NCBI RefSeq assembly: GCF_013393185.1
Contig: NZ_QJQX01000080.1
Span: 112,189 to 176,188 of the forward strand
Length of the DNA stretch: 64,000 bases
Direction: 5' to 3'
Source of the DNA: Sphingobium lactosutens
GTDB taxonomy: Bacteria > Pseudomonadota > Alphaproteobacteria > Sphingomonadales > Sphingomonadaceae
Position numbers and translations under genes: made by a program. Below, piece after piece: positions 59,522 through 64,000 of this stretch. Each line of letters opens with the position of its first letter. Within the stretch, counting starts at the first letter, position 1. The notes beneath the pieces were generated by a model. The model saw nothing but the letters and a program-made list of their open reading frames with translations, made no database searches and had not been told where the DNA came from.

Positions 59522-60726
59522 TTATAGTCCTTCGCCATGTGGCCGTAGAGGTCGAGCAGCGGGTTGGCGACATAGTCGCCGCCATGACCCATGGGGCCGG
59601 TCGGTTCGGGCTTGGGTACGGGCCGTGCGGTGGCGAGGCCGCCGGGGGCTTCGGCGCTGTTGAGACCCTGGGAAATCAGGTCGGGTTTAGCTCCTTCGCC
59701 CGCATTTTTCCCGTCGAGGTCGAAGATCGCCTCCTGGTGGCGGAAGGGTTCCCAGATGAAGCTGCCCCAGCCATGCTTGCCGGGCAGCGCGTGGACGAGG
59801 TCGTTGATATAGCGTTTGCGGCTGGAATATTCGGCGACCAGCAGCCCCTTGTCGGGATAGCGTTTCACGAACTCGCGGAACGTCGTTTCCCAGTCGCCCT
59901 GCGCGCGCTGCTGGTAGCAGGAGAAGCCGATCACGTCGAAATCGACCTTGCGGGCGACGAGCGCGTCGGTCCATTCGCGCACGATCGGCCAGTGGCGGCC
60001 GAGATGATTGTGCAGCTGGATGGCGATGGCGGGTTCGGCGCGGCGCGCGCCCGCTATCCCCGCGCGCAGCAGGCTGGCGAAATTGTCGAAGCCGCCGACT
60101 TCGCCGACCTTGGCATGGTTGGCGTCGGTGACAGGATTGCCGGTCGAGGTGGAAAGCTTCACCCGGCCATGGGGCCAGAGGATGCCGAAGGTGGTTTCGT
60201 TGCCGATCACCGCCATGTCGACCGGCGCGCCGCCCGCGCGCATCGCGACCAGCGTGTCATGGGTGTGGGCCTCGACCGCTTTTGCCAGTTGGGGCAGGTC
60301 GTAACCGGCCCAGGCGGCGGGCACGCCCTGATGCTCCGGGTCGGCCCAGGTGTCGCTGTAATGGAAGCTGAGGACGAGATAGAGGCCCGCCTCGCGGATG
60401 CGGCGGCCGAGTTTGATGGTCTGGTCGAGACCCGCCCAAGCCTTGTCGGGTTCGCGTTTCGAATAGCCTTTCGCCGGATCGACGAAGATGCGCAGGCGGA
60501 TGGCGTTGAAACCCGCGTCGCGTAGGAGAGCGATAGGGTCTTTTTGCTCGCCCTTCACGAAATAGCGCGCGCCTGCGGCTTCATCTTCCGGCACCCAGCT
60601 GACGTCCGCGCCGATGAGGAAGGGGCCGGGGCGCGCGCCGGTCCTTTTCGGCGCAGCGAGGGCGGGATGGGCGAGCATGGGCAGGGTCGAAAGGCCGAAA
60701 GTGGCGCGGCGGGTCAGTCTGGTCAT
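59518..60726 (-). CDS. GH53 arabinogalactan endo-beta-1,4-galactanase
   Basis: 402 residues. Signal MTRLTRRATFGLSTLPMLAHPALA has an RR pair. The catalytic domain starts FLIGADVSWVPEDEAAGARYF and shows the GH53 pattern: NAIRLRIFVDP (about 74-84), LVLSFHYSDTWADPEHQ (about 117-133), acid/base Glu177 in VIGNETT, and nucleophile Glu299 in LLVAEYSSRK; GSFIWEPFRHQ near the end. It cleaves beta-1,4-galactan side chains of rhamnogalacturonan I. Both ends overlap neighbours by 4 bases, so GH35, GH53 and GH43 are co-translated. A C-terminal tail rich in Pro/Gly (PEPTGPMGHGGD) is probably flexible. Confidence 0.93.
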   Translation of the reverse strand: MTRLTRRATFGLSTLPMLAHPALAAPKRTGARPGPFLIGADVSWVPEDEAAGARYFVKGEQKDPIALLRDAGFNAIRLRIFVDPAKGYSKREPDKAWAGLDQTIKLGRRIREAGLYLVLSFHYSDTWADPEHQGVPAAWAGYDLPQLAKAVEAHTHDTLVAMRAGGAPVDMAVIGNETTFGILWPHGRVKLSTSTGNPVTDANHAKVGEVGGFDNFASLLRAGIAGARRAEPAIAIQLHNHLGRHWPIVREWTDALVARKVDFDVIGFSCYQQRAQGDWETTFREFVKRYPDKGLLVAEYSSRKRYINDLVHALPGKHGWGSFIWEPFRHQEAIFDLDGKNAGEGAKPDLISQGLNSAEAPGGLATARPVPKPEPTGPMGHGGDYVANPLLDLYGHMAKDYK

Positions 60727-63122
60727 GCGCGATGCTCCAGTTCGGGGACGAGGCGGAGGGTGAGAAGGCTGGCGACCTGATCGCCCTTGGGCAGTTTCGC
60801 GCGGGCCTTGTCATCCAGATAGATGGGCGCGTCGGCGCGCAGCGGCAGGATGGTGAGCGTCCAGGGCTTGCCGAGCCGGTCGGCGAAGCGCTTCAACCCG
60901 ATGCGCCAGACGCGGCCGTCCCAATAGGCGTCGTCCAGCATGTCGGTGCCGTCGAATATCCGCCCGATATCGCCACGCCAGTCGATTTCGAGGAAGGCGT
61001 CGCCCTGTTTCACCGCGTCGGCGGGGAGGGTGAAGGTGAAGGCGGCGGCGGCCTTGTGCGCTTCGGGCAGCGGTTGCATCGCGGCCTTGGCAGGGCCGCC
61101 GATGGCGATGGGCGGTGCTTCGCCCGCTTCGCGCGTCTGGGTGAACAGGATATTGGAGGGCGACGGGCCTTTGACGGTGGCGCTGGCGGCCGGGCCGGGG
61201 AGGATGCGCCAGTCGAATCGGGCCTTGCCGCGCTGGCGCAGGATCAGGCCGTCAGGCGTGAACATCGTGTCGGCGGCGGTAAGGACGAGGCGGCGTTGGC
61301 CCTCGATGTCGCCGACCCAGAGATTCTGCGCGGATGCTTGATCCAGCAGGAGGAGGCGGACGCGGCGGCCGTCCGCGCTGGTGACGGTCAGCAGGCGGTC
61401 GGGCGAGGGCGGCACCTGCGCGATGACGCGGCCTTCCTCCGTGCGGGTGGATGCCGACACGCGCGTGCCAGCGGGGAAGGCGAGTTCGACCGCGCCGGGC
61501 AGGGTGGCGGCGAGGATGTGGATGGGGCCGTCCCCAGAATCCTTGCTGTCCTCGATGCGGGTGACGGGCTGGGCTGTGGCCCAACTGAGCATCACGCCGT
61601 CGAGGTCCATGTTGATCGGCCAGAAGAAGCTGGCGCCCGGCGCGATGGTGACGGGGCGGGAGGGCAAGGTGACGCTGCCGCCCGGCAACTGCACGGTGAA
61701 GCGCGTGCCGGGAAAAGCGGGCGTCGCATATTGGCGGACATGGTTGTTGACGAAGAGGAAGCCGCTGTCGCCCTTGCTGCGGACGGCCCAGCGCAGCGTC
61801 TTGAGGTCATTCTTGTCGGCGGGGAGCGTCGCGGGCGCATGGACCGCCATGGGGGCGAGTTGTTCGCCATAGTGGCCGAGGAAATAATGGAGCGGGCGCA
61901 GCGCGGCGTTGACCGGGTTCACCTCGCCATATTGGCCGATCGGCGCCTGGAAATCATAGGCGATGACCGGGCAGTCATTATAGCCGCCCGACCGCTGGGT
62001 TTCCTCAAGCGTGCGGCCCTGCGCCAGCGGGTTCGCGCCGCCATGGAACATATAATAGCCGAGCAGATTGACCCCTGACCCGACCTGCGTGGTGACGGCG
62101 GCGGCGACATCGGCGGGTTCCAGCAGCGGGCGGCGGCGATACATGACCGGCACGCCGCCGCCATATTCCGCGCCGAGAAAGGGCGTGTCCGCCATGTCGC
62201 TGTCGGCGTCGCCCCGGCGATTGTTGCGCGTCTGCGCGCCAAGGTCGCCGCTGACCCGGCTGTCGAAGCGGAAGAGATAATTTTCCTTGGGCGGCAGCGC
62301 GGTCGTCTTCGCCGACCAGGGTTCGTCGGGATAGCCGCCATGGACGGGCACGACCTCCCCCTTGGGATAGAGGGTCTGGTCCCAGCCGGTGACGGTGTAG
62401 AGCGGCACGTCATATCCGATCTTCTGCGCCAGCGCTTTCAGCGCTGCGATGTGGGCGCGGCCCTGCCCTTCACCATCGAGATTATATTCATTCTCGACCT
62501 GCATCCCGACGATCGGACCGCCATCCTTCCAGAACAACCCCTTCACCTGATCGTGCAGGCTGCGCCAGAAGCGGTCTACCTCCAGCATATAGGCTGGGTC
62601 GTTGCTGCGCGGACGGGTGCCGGCGACGATCCAGTCGGGGATGCCGCCGAAGCGCGCCTCGGCATGGCCCCAGGGACCGGGGCGCAGGAAGAAGAGCAGG
62701 CCATGTTTCTGGCAGAGGGTGACGAAGCGGCGGATATCGCGGTCGCCGGTCCAGTCGATGTGGCCGGGCGCCAGTTCGACATGGTTCCAGAGGATATAGC
62801 TGGCGACGATAGTGACGCCCGCCGCCTTCATCTTGAGCAGTTCCTCTTCCCAATATTGGCTGGGGAAGCGGGTGAGATGGAATTCGCCCATGACCGGGAG
62901 CCAGGGCCGGTCGTCACGCGTCAGATAGAGGTTGGTGATGCCGAGGCGGCCATGCGGGCCGGTGCCGCTGCCCATGTGGAGATGGCCGGACTTGAGCGGC
63001 AGGCCGGGCTTGCTGGCGTCGAGGCTGGCCGGGACTTGCGCGGCGGCCCGACCGGGGAGGGCGAGGCCCAATGTGGCGAGGCCGGTGGCGGTGAGCGCAG
63101 TTCGCCTGTCGAGTTGGGGCAT
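60723..63122 (-). CDS. GH35 beta-galactosidase
   Basis: 799 residues from ATG 63122, which has AGGAGG just upstream; a longer frame into the repeat is rejected. Signal MPQLDRRTALTATGLATLGLALPGRAAA has an RR pair. Catalytic TIM barrel: GEFHLTRFPSQYWEEELLKMKAAG, YILWNHVELAPG, LFFLRPGPWGHAEARFGG, acid/base Glu212 in GMQVENEYN and nucleophile Glu319 in FLGAEYGGG. Jelly-roll-like domains fill residues 400-799. It would remove terminal galactose from the oligogalactan made by GH53. The downstream gene overlaps its stop. Confidence 0.93.
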   Translation of the reverse strand: MPQLDRRTALTATGLATLGLALPGRAAAQVPASLDASKPGLPLKSGHLHMGSGTGPHGRLGITNLYLTRDDRPWLPVMGEFHLTRFPSQYWEEELLKMKAAGVTIVASYILWNHVELAPGHIDWTGDRDIRRFVTLCQKHGLLFFLRPGPWGHAEARFGGIPDWIVAGTRPRSNDPAYMLEVDRFWRSLHDQVKGLFWKDGGPIVGMQVENEYNLDGEGQGRAHIAALKALAQKIGYDVPLYTVTGWDQTLYPKGEVVPVHGGYPDEPWSAKTTALPPKENYLFRFDSRVSGDLGAQTRNNRRGDADSDMADTPFLGAEYGGGVPVMYRRRPLLEPADVAAAVTTQVGSGVNLLGYYMFHGGANPLAQGRTLEETQRSGGYNDCPVIAYDFQAPIGQYGEVNPVNAALRPLHYFLGHYGEQLAPMAVHAPATLPADKNDLKTLRWAVRSKGDSGFLFVNNHVRQYATPAFPGTRFTVQLPGGSVTLPSRPVTIAPGASFFWPINMDLDGVMLSWATAQPVTRIEDSKDSGDGPIHILAATLPGAVELAFPAGTRVSASTRTEEGRVIAQVPPSPDRLLTVTSADGRRVRLLLLDQASAQNLWVGDIEGQRRLVLTAADTMFTPDGLILRQRGKARFDWRILPGPAASATVKGPSPSNILFTQTREAGEAPPIAIGGPAKAAMQPLPEAHKAAAAFTFTLPADAVKQGDAFLEIDWRGDIGRIFDGTDMLDDAYWDGRVWRIGLKRFADRLGKPWTLTILPLRADAPIYLDDKARAKLPKGDQVASLLTLRLVPELEHRA

Positions 63123-63175
63123 TGGTCCTCCTCTCCTGATGGGGGTGGGAGGGTTTGTCCCTCTCCTTTTATTCA

Positions 63176-63253
63176 CCGTTCGCACTGAGCTTGTCGAAGT
63201 GCTCTTCTTCTTTCGAAGAAAAAGGGAGGCTTCGACAGGCTCAGCCCGAACGG
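63176..63253. repeat. Palindromic intergenic repeat (REP-like)
   Basis: Arms 63176-63199 and 63230-63253 (CCGTTCGCACTGAGCTTGTC... and its return) are inverted with three mismatches, and a small inner hairpin TTCTTC-TTTC-GAAGAA fills 63205-63220. The GTTCGxxCTGAGC-CTGTCGAAG type of arm is common in sphingomonad and other proteobacterial genomes. Located between kduD and GH35; it may separate or stabilise their mRNAs. Confidence 0.8.
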
Positions 63254-63273
63254 GGGTTGGTTTGGGCGTCAGA

Positions 63274-64000
63274 TCAGCGCGCGAGCCATCCGCCGTCCAC
63301 CGCCAGCGTATGGCCATGGATGTAGTTGGCCGCAGCAGAAGAGAGGAACACGGCCGCCCCGCCAATGTCGCTGGGATCGCCCCAGCGGCCGGCCGGGATA
63401 CGCTCCTGGATCTGGCGGTTGCGGGTTTCGTCGGCCTGCAAGACGGCGGTGTTGTTGGTGGCGATATAGCCCGGCGCGATCGCGTTGACGTTGACGCCCC
63501 TGGCCGCCCACTCGTTGGCGAGCAGTTTGGTCAGGCCCGCGACGCCGCTCTTCGACGCGGTGTAGCTCGGCACGCGGATGCCGCCCTGGAAGGACAGGAG
63601 CGAGGCGATGTTGACGATCTTGCCGCTGCCCTGCGCCAGCATGTGGCGACCCGCCGCCTGGCAGAGGAAGAAGGTGGTCTTGAGGTTCGTGTCGATCACC
63701 GCGTCCCAGTCTTCCTCGGTGAAGTCGACGCTGTCGGCGCGGCGAATGATGCCGGCATTGTTGATCAGGATATCGAGGCCGCCAAGCTTCTCCAGCGTCT
63801 CGTCGATGACGCGCTGGACCGGCTCGATGCTGGAAAGATCGGCGGAGACGATCTCCGCCTTGTGGCCCAGCGCGCGGACCTGATCGACGGTGTCCTGCGC
63901 GGGCGTGCGACCCACGGCGGCGATGTCGGCGCCGGCGGCCGCCAGCGACAGCGCGATCGCCTGCCCGATGCCGGTGTTGGCGCCGGTGACGATCGCCACC
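63274..64000 (-). CDS. kduD: 2-dehydro-3-deoxy-D-gluconate 5-dehydrogenase, SDR family (start outside window)
   Basis: At least 241 residues are visible; the gene runs off the right end. SDR features: AIVTGANTGIGQAIALSLAAAG, NNAGIIRRADS, catalytic Ser in NIASLLSFQGG and YTASK. The stretch QGGIRVPSYTASKSGVAGLT...LANEWAARG...APGYIATNNT, RIPAGRWGDPSDIGGAAVFLSS and HTLAVDGGWLAR is the KduD pattern. KduD reduces 5-keto-4-deoxyuronate-derived intermediates in pectin/polygalacturonate breakdown, in line with the neighbouring galactan hydrolases. Confidence 0.9.
   Translation of the reverse strand, partial: VAIVTGANTGIGQAIALSLAAAGADIAAVGRTPAQDTVDQVRALGHKAEIVSADLSSIEPVQRVIDETLEKLGGLDILINNAGIIRRADSVDFTEEDWDAVIDTNLKTTFFLCQAAGRHMLAQGSGKIVNIASLLSFQGGIRVPSYTASKSGVAGLTKLLANEWAARGVNVNAIAPGYIATNNTAVLQADETRNRQIQERIPAGRWGDPSDIGGAAVFLSSAAANYIHGHTLAVDGGWLAR

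Overview
The window is a chromosomal segment of a GC-rich alphaproteobacterium, most likely a member of the Sphingomonadaceae (Sphingobium/Sphingomonas type). The basis is the gene content and style: large TonB-dependent receptors with the sphingomonad length and N-terminal pattern, an EipA/DUF1134 envelope protein, a CBP3-like ubiquinol-cytochrome c chaperone next to DUF177, plant-type GshA beside RsmE, and a DUF721-DsbA-DsbA-SMC operon divergent from mutY. No rRNA operon, prophage, CRISPR array or intact insertion sequence was seen. The assignment is by recognition, not by a database search.

Layout. 1-4.5 kb: end of a pirin gene, bamE, a cytochrome bc1 chaperone, DUF177, a small exported protein, dinB and eipA. 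4.7-5.3 kb: a tRNA-Ser(GCT) gene and a tandem duplication of tRNA-Leu(CAG), each copy with its own promoter. 5.4-12.4 kb: hydrolase, TPR protein, glycine-zipper protein, SIMPL protein, the methylglyoxal pair gloA-gloB, DUF1345 and an isoprenylcysteine-methyltransferase-like membrane protein. 12.4-12.8 kb: a decayed patch with a half palindrome and an IS630-like transposase remnant. 12.8-17 kb: an unusual M19 peptidase facing a TonB-dependent receptor. 17.7-38.8 kb: core genes (gshA, rsmE, ubiA, phospholipase D, smc operon, mutY, nudC, pmbA, an inositol-phosphatase-like gene, SGNH hydrolase, acyltransferase, purD, xseA, a LytM peptidase).

39.4-45.7 kb holds a second TonB-dependent receptor followed by a sulfotransferase-like gene and a divergent TPR/aspartyl-asparaginyl beta-hydroxylase gene. 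This is the most interesting accessory neighbourhood. Both receptors share an upstream sequence motif at about the same distance from their starts (165-180 nt) and a similar ribosome-binding region, so they probably share a promoter type or a regulator.

45.7-53.4 kb: clpB, an M28 peptidase and a divergent two-domain M16 peptidase. 53.5-58.6 kb: a self-contained efflux operon (MarR regulator, FUSC permease, DUF1656, HlyD, NodT-type outer membrane factor), with a near-perfect palindrome lying over the promoter and start of the regulator. 58.6-64 kb: a tightly overlapped operon for beta-galactan or pectin side-chain breakdown (GH35, GH53, GH43) preceded by kduD, which is cut by the window end; a palindromic repeat lies between kduD and GH35.
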